Assembly (NCBI GenBank): GCA_045601305.1
Contig: JAZRZG010000026.1
Location: 1 to 7,782 of the forward strand
DNA from: Equadaptatus sp045601305
Lineage (GTDB): Bacteria; Synergistota; Synergistia; Synergistales; Synergistaceae
Length of the DNA: 7,782 nucleotides
Reading direction: 5' to 3'
Under the pieces are notes generated by a model. It had not been told where the DNA came from. It saw only the letters and a program-made list of their open reading frames with translations, and did not search any database. Below are positions 1-5,797 of this stretch, piece after piece (positions within the stretch are counted from its first letter, which is position 1; every line of letters begins with the position of its first letter). Both the position numbers and the translations under genes were made by a program.

Positions 1-156
1 CGTCAGACGGCGGTAAGTCCGTTGCTTTAAGCTAAAGCGCTGAAGATCTTCGGTAACGGCACGGTAATTAGCGGTCGGGCTTCGGAGCTGAGACACGAGA
101 CCAATGCTTCCGTAGGACTTGAGCAGGATAACTTAGAATCCCGCGGTTTCCGGTGA
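1..156 (+). pseudogene. Decayed C-terminal tail, possibly a TnpB-type transposon protein
   Basis: Frame 1 is open from the window edge for nine codons (ending AVSPLL) to a TAA at 28-30. It then stays open for another 41 codons to a TGA at 154-156. The second stretch reads AKALKIFGNG, then SELRHETNASVGLEQ, and ends ESRGFR. This polar, low-complexity style resembles the poorly conserved tail that follows the zinc finger in IS200/IS605-family TnpB (OrfB) proteins. The sequence just downstream also resembles the short hairpin end of such elements. No catalytic motif or zinc finger lies inside the window, so the assignment rests on style and context. The gene may equally end naturally at 30, leaving 31-156 as non-coding element end. 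The in-frame TAA is why I call it a pseudogene rather than an intact tail. Confidence 0.35.
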
Positions 157-182
157 AAACGAACGTGACGGGGATGTGCAAC
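131..182 (+). mobile_element. Possible right end of an IS200/IS605-type element
   Basis: ATCCC at 138-142 can pair with GGGAT at 171-175. Inside it, GTTT (146-149) can pair with AAAC (157-160), so the stretch folds as an imperfect stem just after the tnpB-like tail. IS200/IS605 elements lack terminal inverted repeats and end in short subterminal hairpins soon after tnpB, often with an AATCCC...GGGGAT stem, which is what is seen here. The left end is outside the window and the cleavage site cannot be fixed. Call is tentative. Confidence 0.3.
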
Positions 183-233
183 ATTGGCTGAACTTATCCC
201 AGTAGGAAGTAGTCGGAAGAATTTTAGAAGCAT

Positions 234-265
234 AGGCGAGCAGGCGAACAGGCGAACAGGCGAAT
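234..265. repeat. 8-bp tandem repeat, four copies
   Basis: Four consecutive copies of AGGCGAAC run from 234 to 265. The first has G and the last has T at a variable position (AGGCGAGC, AGGCGAAC twice, AGGCGAAT), and a partial AGG follows. The unit is not a multiple of three and no gene covers it on the plus strand. It lies in the non-coding stretch between the transposon-like remnant and the terminator. Short GGCGAA-type tandem arrays arise by replication slippage. Confidence 0.8.
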
Positions 266-328
266 AGGTTATGGTGCAAAGATATTTATTCACTAATTTT
301 TGGCTTATTGTCTATTGCCTGCTGCTGC

Positions 329-353
329 CGGCTGTCAGCTGTCGGCTGTCAGC
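329..353. repeat. 11-bp direct repeat pair
   Basis: CGGCTGTCAGC occurs at 329-339 and again at 343-353, separated by TGT, giving a 14-base period. It lies in the gene-free stretch 157-491, directly before a small GC hairpin. No coding or promoter role is visible. Confidence 0.8.
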
Positions 354-366
354 GCCCCGAAGGGGC
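354..366. other. Small GC hairpin
   Basis: GCCCC (354-358), loop GAA, GGGGC (362-366) form a perfect 5-bp stem, followed by ATTGTTTG. The stem is short and the T-run is broken, so this is at best a weak terminator for plus-strand transcription leaving the transposon-like remnant. It may also be part of the repeat cluster just upstream. Confidence 0.5.
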
Positions 367-420
367 ATTGTTTGTCGTACCCTTTTGCAGATTTATGTTT
401 GCATTCTGTGATGGTACGCT

Positions 421-470
421 GAAAAACACAAGCGGGGACTGAATTAAATCAGTCCCCGCTTTTTGTGTCT
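421..470 (-). terminator. Strong intrinsic terminator, probably bidirectional
   Basis: AGCGGGGACTGA (431-442) and TCAGTCCCCGCT (449-460) make a perfect 12-bp stem around a 6-base loop. On the minus strand it is followed by TTGTGTTTTTC, and it sits about 30 bases past the stop codon of the minus-strand gene that ends at 492, so it is that gene's terminator. On the plus strand the stem is followed by TTTTTGTGTCTTTG, so it should also stop transcription entering from the left. Confidence 0.9.
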
Positions 471-491
471 TTGTATTTATGCGACGCTATG

Positions 492-1316
492 TTACTGCTG
501 TTTCTGCAGTTCGTCGAGGCGTTTCTGGATGGTGTCGATTTCCTGCTGCATTGTGCCTGCTTTTGCGTCGATTGCTTCTTTTTCTTTCCTGACTTTTTCG
601 AGGCGTTCGAGCATACGGTCGCTTTCAAGGCGTGCCGCTGTTTTGCCTTCGTACAGTCTGTTGATGTCCTGGTTGCCGAGTGACCACATGAGGTTTATGT
701 TGCTTTTGAGTATGGGGCTCATGAAGGAGTTGAATTCAAGCTGTACTGTGCCGCCTTTTTCGGGGATAAGCGGTTTGCCTGTCTTTTCGTCGTAGCGCGG
801 GAAGAATACAAGTCCTTCTATCTCGCCCATGAGACGGAAGTTGAAGCGTTTGTCATAGTCCACCGGCTTGTAGGTTTTGCTGCCTACGCGCATTTTGACG
901 ATGTTGTCAAAGGGCGCCATGTGCATTGCTTCTGCGGCGTTGTCGATGTGAATGAGGAACGGTATCATTTTGTTGAGCTGAAGTGTCTGCAGATATTTGT
1001 ATTTGTAGTCTTCAAGTTCCTGTTCTGTCCAAAGGTTTTTCTGCGCCTGATCCTGAACGTGGGCTTCGATGTATTCGGGGGAGAAAAAGGCTGCTTCGAC
1101 TTCCACGTAGCTTGTCTGGCTGTTGTCGGAATCGCGTCTGTTTTCTGAACGAATCCAGCTGTGCATTATTTTCTGGAACTGGCTGCGAAGCTGTTTTGTC
1201 TGTTTGCTTTCTTTGACTTTCGGCGCTTTTTCGGCAGCCGCACAGCATACGGAAGCTGCGAACGTTGTTGCGACGAATGCTATCAGGACTGTTGCTGCGA
1301 GTTTTTTCAGGTTCAT
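492..1316 (-). CDS. Exported protein of unknown function with C-terminal coiled coil
   Basis: The 274-residue protein starts with a clear Sec signal peptide: K4-K5, a hydrophobic core at about 6-23, and a likely cut after A28 in the run CCAAA. The mature part is charged and contains aromatic-rich stretches (YVEVEAAFF at 70-78, FNFRLMGEIEGLVFFPRY at 158-175). Residues about 225-273 form a strong predicted coiled coil rich in K, E and R with heptad-spaced L, M and I. I do not recognise the family. It probably acts in the periplasm or at the envelope. Two cysteines (24-25) lie near the cleavage site, but the preceding residues do not fit a lipobox. The start is supported by AAGGAG (minus strand, 1326-1331), nine bases upstream. 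It is monocistronic: own promoter at 1370-1398, own terminator at 421-470. It is divergent from the regulator gene, but nothing in the sequence ties its function to the transporter cluster. Confidence 0.85.
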   Translation of the reverse strand: MNLKKLAATVLIAFVATTFAASVCCAAAEKAPKVKESKQTKQLRSQFQKIMHSWIRSENRRDSDNSQTSYVEVEAAFFSPEYIEAHVQDQAQKNLWTEQELEDYKYKYLQTLQLNKMIPFLIHIDNAAEAMHMAPFDNIVKMRVGSKTYKPVDYDKRFNFRLMGEIEGLVFFPRYDEKTGKPLIPEKGGTVQLEFNSFMSPILKSNINLMWSLGNQDINRLYEGKTAARLESDRMLERLEKVRKEKEAIDAKAGTMQQEIDTIQKRLDELQKQQ

Positions 1317-1369
1317 CGGTAAGGTCTCCTTTTCGGTTAATAATCGGGCTGAACTGTCTTTGCATATAT

Positions 1370-1398
1370 ATTGTACTGAATTGCCGCAAGTAATGCAA
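1370..1398 (-). promoter_or_regulatory. Sigma-70-type promoter of the exported-protein gene
   Basis: On the minus strand, TTGCAT (1393-1398) and TACAAT (1370-1375) are separated by exactly 17 bases. The -10 matches the consensus at five of six positions. Transcription would start near 1363, giving a leader of about 47 bases containing the AAGGAG ribosome site. Confidence 0.55.
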
Positions 1399-1444
1399 GT
1401 ATCTTATTTAGAGTAGAGCGGACGGCGCGGATTAGATTAATATC

Positions 1445-1473
1445 TTGTATCATTGTCACAAAGCGGTTATAAT
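1445..1473 (+). promoter_or_regulatory. Sigma-70-type promoter of the regulator gene
   Basis: TTGTAT (1445-1450) and a perfect TATAAT (1468-1473) are separated by 17 bases. Transcription would start near 1480, about 34 bases ahead of the ATG at 1514. It faces away from the promoter at 1370-1398, with about 46 bases between the two -35 boxes, so one bound protein could affect both. Confidence 0.6.
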
Positions 1474-1513
1474 ATGAAACAGTCAATCCAAGGTTGAAAT
1501 GAGGCTGTGAACT

Positions 1514-2674
1514 ATGCTGGAACGTGTCGCGCAGAGTATTTGCAAGCAGGCAAGCAGTATTATCAATTATTCGGTCATTATTACAAACCAAAAGGGAATA
1601 ATCATCGGCTCGTCGCAGGAGAACCGTCTCGGCGATTTTCACGAGGCATCGATTGAGGCGATGAAATACTGCCGCCAGCTTTATCACAACAAAAGTATGG
1701 CTGCCAAGCTTCAGGGAACGCAGCACGGGATTACGATGCCTGTTGTTCTCAACAATGAGGTTGTCGGAACTGTGGGTATTACGGGTACTCCTGACGAGGT
1801 GCTGAAATACGGCAATCTGATTAAGCTGTTTGCCGAGATGCTTGTCAGGACTGAGGCTGTAAAGGATTCCGCAATTCTGAAAAACAAGGACAGGCTGGAA
1901 CTTTTGCGGGGGCTTATCAATATAGACAGCGGCGCTGTGTCTGAGGAGAGTTTTATTTCGCACTGCACAATGCTGGGCTATGATATGACAATTCCGCGCG
2001 CGGCAATTTTCATGGATTACCGCAACGTGCCTGCCGCCGACACTAAACGGTCGAAGAAGCTGTCATTAGTTTCTGGCTTTGATTATCACGTGCTGGTAAA
2101 GCAGCAGTTCGGCAGTGCCGAGGATATCCGCATAAGTGTCGGTGAGGAGCGTTACGTTGTGTTTGTTTCGCTGAAGGAGATGAAGGATAATTACGCGGAG
2201 CTGATTAAACAGAAATGCGGCGTGCTCGGTGGGGAACTTCAGCAGTGCGGATACAGGCTTACTGCCGGTCTTGGCAGATGCGCGGTGTCTCCGAAGGAGC
2301 TTAAGAAAAGTTATGAGGACGCGAAACTTGCCTGGGAGGTTGCCATTGACCGGCGGCAGACGGGTTGTCTGTTTATAGATGAATTTAACCTTGAAAAGCT
2401 TACCTGCCGCATACCGCGGGACGCTGCCGACGGTTTTGTGGAGGAGTATATGGGCGACCTTATGCAGCAGCGGGACTCTGCGGAACTTATAAAGCTGGTC
2501 AGGGTGTGGTGCGAGTCTAATTTTAACCAGACGCTTGCTTCCAGACGGCTGAATATTCACAAAAATACGCTCTGCTACCGGCTGAACCGGTTTGAAAAGG
2601 TGACGGGGCTTGATTTGCGTACTTTTAACAATGCAGTTGCCGCCTACATAGCCTTGTGTTCAAAACAGATTTAG
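1514..2674 (+). CDS. CdaR/PucR-type transcriptional regulator (sugar diacid regulator family)
   Basis: The 386-residue protein matches the length and layout of CdaR-type regulators. Residues about 3-134 form the putative sugar-diacid recognition domain, including the VVGTVGITGTP segment at 83-93. About 160-285 is the degenerate GGDEF-like middle domain. About 325-382 is the C-terminal PucR-type helix-turn-helix, with NQTLASRRLNIHKNTLCYRLN at about 338-358. Family members bind small di- or hydroxy-carboxylates and usually activate uptake and catabolic genes beside them. Here the adjacent downstream genes are a carboxylate-type TRAP transporter and a dehydrogenase, so it is the likely local activator (inference). 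GAGG at 1501-1504 supports the start. Codon use differs from the neighbours: about 20 of 27 glutamates are GAG, against about 3 of 25 in the dehydrogenase. No convincing terminator follows it. The effector cannot be deduced, so no gene symbol is given. Confidence 0.9.
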   Translation: MLERVAQSICKQASSIINYSVIITNQKGIIIGSSQENRLGDFHEASIEAMKYCRQLYHNKSMAAKLQGTQHGITMPVVLNNEVVGTVGITGTPDEVLKYGNLIKLFAEMLVRTEAVKDSAILKNKDRLELLRGLINIDSGAVSEESFISHCTMLGYDMTIPRAAIFMDYRNVPAADTKRSKKLSLVSGFDYHVLVKQQFGSAEDIRISVGEERYVVFVSLKEMKDNYAELIKQKCGVLGGELQQCGYRLTAGLGRCAVSPKELKKSYEDAKLAWEVAIDRRQTGCLFIDEFNLEKLTCRIPRDAADGFVEEYMGDLMQQRDSAELIKLVRVWCESNFNQTLASRRLNIHKNTLCYRLNRFEKVTGLDLRTFNNAVAAYIALCSKQI

Positions 2675-2794
2675 CAGTGTACGGCAGAGAAAACCGCATA
2701 TTGTATCCGTGCCTGTCATTGCTGTGTTCCTGCGTGTTTGTTGTGTTATTGTTACAAAAAAAACGGCTGTATTTTATAAAAAATTAGCAAAATT

Positions 2795-2830
2795 CTATAT
2801 AGTCTGTTTGAGAGGTCTAAATTATAATTT
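2795..2830 (+). promoter_or_regulatory. Candidate promoter/operator of the dehydrogenase-TRAP cluster
   Basis: A perfect TATAAT -10 lies at 2823-2828, but no good -35 sits 15-19 bases upstream (TAGTCT at the 17-base position). The -10 is embedded in the perfect 12-bp palindrome AAATTATAATTT (2819-2830), and a second perfect palindrome, CTATATAG, lies at 2795-2802. The region is AT-rich back to about 2757. A good -10 with a poor -35 is typical of activator-dependent promoters, in line with a CdaR-type regulator encoded next door. The leader to the ATG at 2893 would be roughly 58 bases. The regulator's binding site is not known from the sequence. Confidence 0.45.
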
Positions 2831-2892
2831 TACCGTCGGTTGAATGCCGGCAAAAACAACTATACCAACATTATCTATGGGAGGTCTATAAA

Positions 2893-3987
2893 ATGACACC
2901 GAAAAAAATAGCAATACTCGGAGGCGGAAACGGCGGACATACAATGGCAGCCGATTTCACGGTGAAGGGACACACAGTCAATTTCTATGAAATGCCGCAG
3001 TACAAGGACAAGATGAAAAAGGTATTCGAAACGCAGACAATCGAAATGACCGGTCTGTTCGAAAAACCGGGTCCCGTAAAACTCAACATGGTAACTGACG
3101 ATATCGAAAAGGCAATCGAAGGATGCCGCTACATTGTTATCGTTACACCTGCATTCGCACACGCTGGTTATGCACAGCTCCTCAAAGGCAAGGTTAAAAA
3201 AGATCAGATTATCGTTGTATTCCCCGGCGCATTTGCGGCACTGCAGCTCCGCAAGGTGTTCGGAGAAAAGGACTGCCCTGTTATCGCCGATGTCAACAAC
3301 CTTCCGTACGACACGCGTCTTAAAGGCGAAGGCAGAGTAGAGTTCTACGGCAGAAACGATGTCAACATCGGCTTTATGCCTGCAAGCGCCGGTCCCGCGC
3401 TTATCGACGAAATGCGCGAAGACCTCTTCCCGTTCGTTAAGGTCTATAATGACGTTCTCGAAAGCGGTCTTTCAATCGTCAACCCTGCATGGCATACAGG
3501 TCCGTGTCTCCTTTCCGTAACGTCGATTGAACATCATCTCTTCAACTTCTTCGTTTATGAACACGGCTGGACGCCGTCAGCATGCAAAGTGAACATCGTT
3601 CTCGACCAGGAACGCAAGGCAGTCGGCAAGGAACTTGGATATCTCCTTACACCTATGGAAGATTTCAGCGGCATGCCGATCGGCTTCAACTGGAAACAGC
3701 TTTACGCAGCCGGACACGGCGCAATCTCACTCACCCCGATTTGCGGTCCCAACAGCATTTGGGACAGATATCTCACGGAAGACTGCCCGTTTGGTCTTGT
3801 TCCTTGGGCGGCAGTCGGCGAAATCCTCGGTGTTGCAATGCCGACAACGAATTCCTGCATTGACATCTACAACATCATTCATGAAAAGGACTGGCGCAAA
3901 GAAGGTCTTACGGCGGAGGAACTCGGTATCGCCGGCATGAACAAGGAGCAGCTTATCAAATACGTCCGCGAAGGCGTGCGCGACTAA
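2893..3987 (+). CDS. Opine dehydrogenase family protein (NAD(P)-dependent octopine/nopaline dehydrogenase-like)
   Basis: The 364-residue protein has an N-terminal Rossmann domain with the dinucleotide motif ILGGGNGGH (8-16) and a second-strand segment at 28-33. The C-terminal all-helical domain of the octopine/nopaline dehydrogenase family begins near 190. NPAWHTGP (197-204) supplies the conserved histidine H201, and RYLTEDCPFGLVPW (292-305) supplies the acidic pair E296-D297. In this family a His-Asp/Glu arrangement takes part in hydride transfer between an N-(carboxyalkyl)amino acid and amino acid plus 2-oxo acid. The enzyme should be cytoplasmic. Being first in a cluster with an importer, it more likely degrades an imported opine-like compound than makes one, but direction and substrate are inference. 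The strong site GGGAGG (2879-2884) precedes the ATG by 8 bases. Codon use is GAA-dominated, consistent with good expression. Other family members act on other amino or keto acids, so specificity is open. Confidence 0.88.
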   Translation: MTPKKIAILGGGNGGHTMAADFTVKGHTVNFYEMPQYKDKMKKVFETQTIEMTGLFEKPGPVKLNMVTDDIEKAIEGCRYIVIVTPAFAHAGYAQLLKGKVKKDQIIVVFPGAFAALQLRKVFGEKDCPVIADVNNLPYDTRLKGEGRVEFYGRNDVNIGFMPASAGPALIDEMREDLFPFVKVYNDVLESGLSIVNPAWHTGPCLLSVTSIEHHLFNFFVYEHGWTPSACKVNIVLDQERKAVGKELGYLLTPMEDFSGMPIGFNWKQLYAAGHGAISLTPICGPNSIWDRYLTEDCPFGLVPWAAVGEILGVAMPTTNSCIDIYNIIHEKDWRKEGLTAEELGIAGMNKEQLIKYVREGVRD

Positions 3988-3995
3988 CTGTAAGT

Positions 3996-4029
3996 AAGCC
4001 TGTAAAAGCGGTTTCGCTTTTGCAGGCTT
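3996..4029 (+). terminator. Intergenic hairpin between dehydrogenase and dctP-type genes
   Basis: AAGCCTGTAAAAGCG (3996-4010) pairs with CGCTTTTGCAGGCTT (4015-4029) around the loop GTTT. This gives 15 pairs, one of them a G-T wobble. The T-run after it (TCTGTGTTT) is interrupted. It sits 9 bases after the dehydrogenase stop and about 46 bases before the next ATG. It probably works as a partial terminator or as an RNA-stability stem that lets dctP be made at a different level from the dehydrogenase. Confidence 0.7.
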
Positions 4030-4075
4030 TCTGTGTTTCAGCTACACTAAAAAAATTGAGAGAGGTGCAGTACGT

Positions 4076-5086
4076 ATGAAGAAAATTCTCAGCATTACCG
4101 CGGTAGTTCTTCTTCTGGCAGCGGCGTTTGCTTGCTTTACGGCAACTCCGTCAGAAGCAAAGACAACAAGACTCCGTCTTGCCACGCACTACAACACGAC
4201 ACATCCGGGCTACGCATCACTTCAGCGCATAGCCAAGGAAATCGAAACAAAGACAAAGGGTGAACTCAAGATTAAGATTTATCCGTCAAGTCAGCTCGGC
4301 GACTACACAGTTACCTATCAGGACCTTATGAAAGGCGCTGTTGACATGGCTCTTATCCCTATTCCGAGCGAATATGACTCAAAGCTTGAGATGAACTTCA
4401 TCCCTTATCTCGTTGCCGGCTACAATGATCTTCCGAAAGTTTTCGGACCGCAGTCATACTTCTCAAAAACCTACGGACAGGTTCACGACAAGCTCGGTGT
4501 CAAGCTTATGGGTATCTATGTTGAAGGGCTTATCGGTATTGCCTACACGAAACTCCCTGCCAACTACAAAGACGCGGCAGCCAAAAAGGCTTCAAAGGTT
4601 CGCGCGCCTGCAATTGAAGTTTATAACCTCGTTGTAAATGACATGGGATTCGGCGCAACGACAATTCCGTATTCAGACCTTTACAGTTCATTGCAGACAG
4701 GCGTCTGCGACGGCGCTATCGGTCTTACGCCGCAGCTTGCGTATTCCGATTTCCGCGACGTTATCAAACATTACGTCTGCTACAACATTTTTGCTGAAAA
4801 CATCGGTTACTTCACCAGCAAAAAGACGTTCGCAAAACTTACGCCGGAGCAGCAGAAGATTGTCACGGATGCTTTCCGCAAGGAAGCTGACAACAGCTAC
4901 AAAGTTGCCGAAAAGCTCGACAAAAAAGCAATCGACGATCTCAAGAAATACGGTATAAAGGTTGAAACGCTCAACGCGAAGGAAATGAAAGCCTACGTTG
5001 ATAAGGTAAGAAAAGTTACCTGGCCGAAACTCAAAAAGAACATCGGCGCTGATACGCTTAAGAAACTTACAGATTCAGTCAAATAA
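4076..5086 (+). CDS. dctP: TRAP transporter solute-binding protein (DctP family)
   Basis: The 336-residue precursor has a signal peptide (K2-K3, hydrophobic core about 5-20, likely cut near A28 in PSEAK). The mature protein starts with the typical first strand TRLRLATHYN (31-40). KVRAPA (174-179) carries R176, the expected arginine that salt-bridges the substrate carboxylate in DctP proteins. Residues 198-216 (PYSDLYSSLQTGVCDGAIG) are the family segment normally read as 'evY.aLqtGvvDg'. It should capture a carboxylate-bearing substrate outside the cytoplasmic membrane and deliver it to the DctQM subunits encoded next. GAGAGGTG (4060-4067) is the ribosome site. Hairpins flank the gene on both sides (3996-4029, 5101-5149), as expected for the most abundant product of the operon. 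Family membership is firm; the ligand is not, and the neighbouring dehydrogenase suggests an opine or amino/keto acid. dctP is the family symbol, not an orthology claim. Confidence 0.93.
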   Translation: MKKILSITAVVLLLAAAFACFTATPSEAKTTRLRLATHYNTTHPGYASLQRIAKEIETKTKGELKIKIYPSSQLGDYTVTYQDLMKGAVDMALIPIPSEYDSKLEMNFIPYLVAGYNDLPKVFGPQSYFSKTYGQVHDKLGVKLMGIYVEGLIGIAYTKLPANYKDAAAKKASKVRAPAIEVYNLVVNDMGFGATTIPYSDLYSSLQTGVCDGAIGLTPQLAYSDFRDVIKHYVCYNIFAENIGYFTSKKTFAKLTPEQQKIVTDAFRKEADNSYKVAEKLDKKAIDDLKKYGIKVETLNAKEMKAYVDKVRKVTWPKLKKNIGADTLKKLTDSVK

Positions 5087-5100
5087 CCAAAGTGTTATTC

Positions 5101-5149
5101 GGGCGTAACTCCGTGCGAACTCTCCCTAAGTTTTTGCACGGAGACGCCC
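5101..5149 (+). terminator. Long intergenic hairpin between dctP and dctQ
   Basis: GGGCGT (5101-5106) pairs with ACGCCC (5144-5149). After a 2-base bulge, CTCCGTGC (5109-5116) pairs perfectly with GCACGGAG (5136-5143), with a 19-base apical part that can add a few more pairs. Only TTTTCTG follows, so the T-run is short. It starts 14 bases after the dctP stop. The best reading is an incomplete terminator or 3' mRNA stabiliser that lowers dctQM expression relative to dctP. Confidence 0.75.
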
Positions 5150-5170
5150 TTTCTGCAATTTTGCATGAAA

Positions 5171-5176
5171 GAGGTG
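5171..5176 (+). promoter_or_regulatory. Ribosome binding site that fixes the dctQ start
   Basis: GAGGTG lies 9 bases before the ATG at 5186 and matches the AGAGGTGC site used by dctP. The ATG at 5165 lies upstream of this site and has no such sequence before it, so the true start is taken as 5186. Confidence 0.75.
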
Positions 5177-5185
5177 CGGCAACAA

Positions 5186-5797
5186 ATGAGTTTACAGGAT
5201 ACCGGATTCTGGAAACTGCTGCTTAAACTGACGCGTATTGTTATCGTTGTCTGCAATATGATGTCAACGCTGACGATTATCGCCGCGGTTTTTATGCGCT
5301 ACATACTTGGCAGCAATTTCTACGGATCGGACGAAATCATCCTCCTGTTTGCTTTCTGGCTTTATTTCATCGGAGCTGCTCACGGCAGTTACGAAAACAG
5401 CCATATCAAAGCAGACCTTATGAAGATGTATATCAAAAACATGAGAATAAAAGATGCCATCGGGCTTCTTGCGGAGTTTGCTACACTTGCCGTCAACACT
5501 GTCGTGCTTGTTTGGGCAGCGCAGATGCTTATCTTCTCGCTTGAGAAAAACCCGCTTACTACATCTTTGAAAATACCTATTTCCATTTCACACAGCGCTA
5601 TATTCCTCGGCATGCTGCTGATGGAATTTTATCACGGCTATTATTTCTTCAGAAACATACGCACGTATTTCGGCAAGGGCTACTATACCGAACCGCAGGA
5701 AGGCGATTATGTTTCTGAAGGACTGAAAGCAAAGTATCCGGAAATTACTGCTCCCACAAAGGCAGAGCTTGCGGCACTTAAAGGAGGAAATGACTGA
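5186..5797 (+). CDS. dctQ: TRAP transporter small membrane subunit (DctQ family)
   Basis: With the start at 5186 the protein has 203 residues and four membrane segments at roughly 16-38, 50-66, 92-118 and 133-156, the standard topology of the small TRAP subunit. The stretch FMRYILGSNFYGSDEI (36-51) is the conserved 'RY...E' region after the first helix, with E50 in the expected acidic position. DctQ forms a complex with the large subunit in the cytoplasmic membrane and helps the loaded binding protein dock. A hydrophilic tail of about 45 residues (159-203) follows the last helix, somewhat longer than usual. An alternative start at 5165 would add seven residues (MKEVRQQ) but would swallow the ribosome site. 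The stop overlaps the next start by one base (TGATG), indicating translational coupling with dctM. Confidence 0.9.
   Translation: MSLQDTGFWKLLLKLTRIVIVVCNMMSTLTIIAAVFMRYILGSNFYGSDEIILLFAFWLYFIGAAHGSYENSHIKADLMKMYIKNMRIKDAIGLLAEFATLAVNTVVLVWAAQMLIFSLEKNPLTTSLKIPISISHSAIFLGMLLMEFYHGYYFFRNIRTYFGKGYYTEPQEGDYVSEGLKAKYPEITAPTKAELAALKGGND

Noticed and set aside
234..265. CRISPR-like array
   Set aside because: The units are 8 bp and directly adjacent, with no spacers.
27..293. Minus-strand open frame of 88 codons over the repeat and transposon-like region
   Set aside because: It covers the tandem repeat (VRLFACSP) and the element-end hairpin, has no ribosome site and no protein-like features. It is most likely a chance frame.
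1239..1256. Lipoprotein signal for the minus-strand exported protein, because of C24-C25
   Set aside because: The residues before either cysteine (ASVC, SVCC) do not fit the L-[AS]-[GA]-C pattern, and an A-A-A signal peptidase I site follows directly.
1499..1510. Three-codon upstream frame (ATG AGG CTG TGA) just before the regulator start
   Set aside because: It overlaps the regulator's own GAGG ribosome site and has none of its own, so translation is unlikely.
1337..1963. Minus-strand open frame of 208 codons overlapping the regulator start
   Set aside because: It lies antisense to a well-supported CdaR-type gene and spans the divergent promoter region. Its composition is basic and cysteine/histidine-scattered, as expected of a shadow frame.
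2675..2760. Terminator after the regulator gene
   Set aside because: Only a 6-pair stem with a wobble and a loop over 20 bases can be drawn, with no T-run, so no terminator is called.
5165..5185. Upstream ATG for dctQ adding MKEVRQQ
   Set aside because: The GAGGTG ribosome site lies inside this extension and is correctly spaced for the ATG at 5186, and no site precedes 5165.
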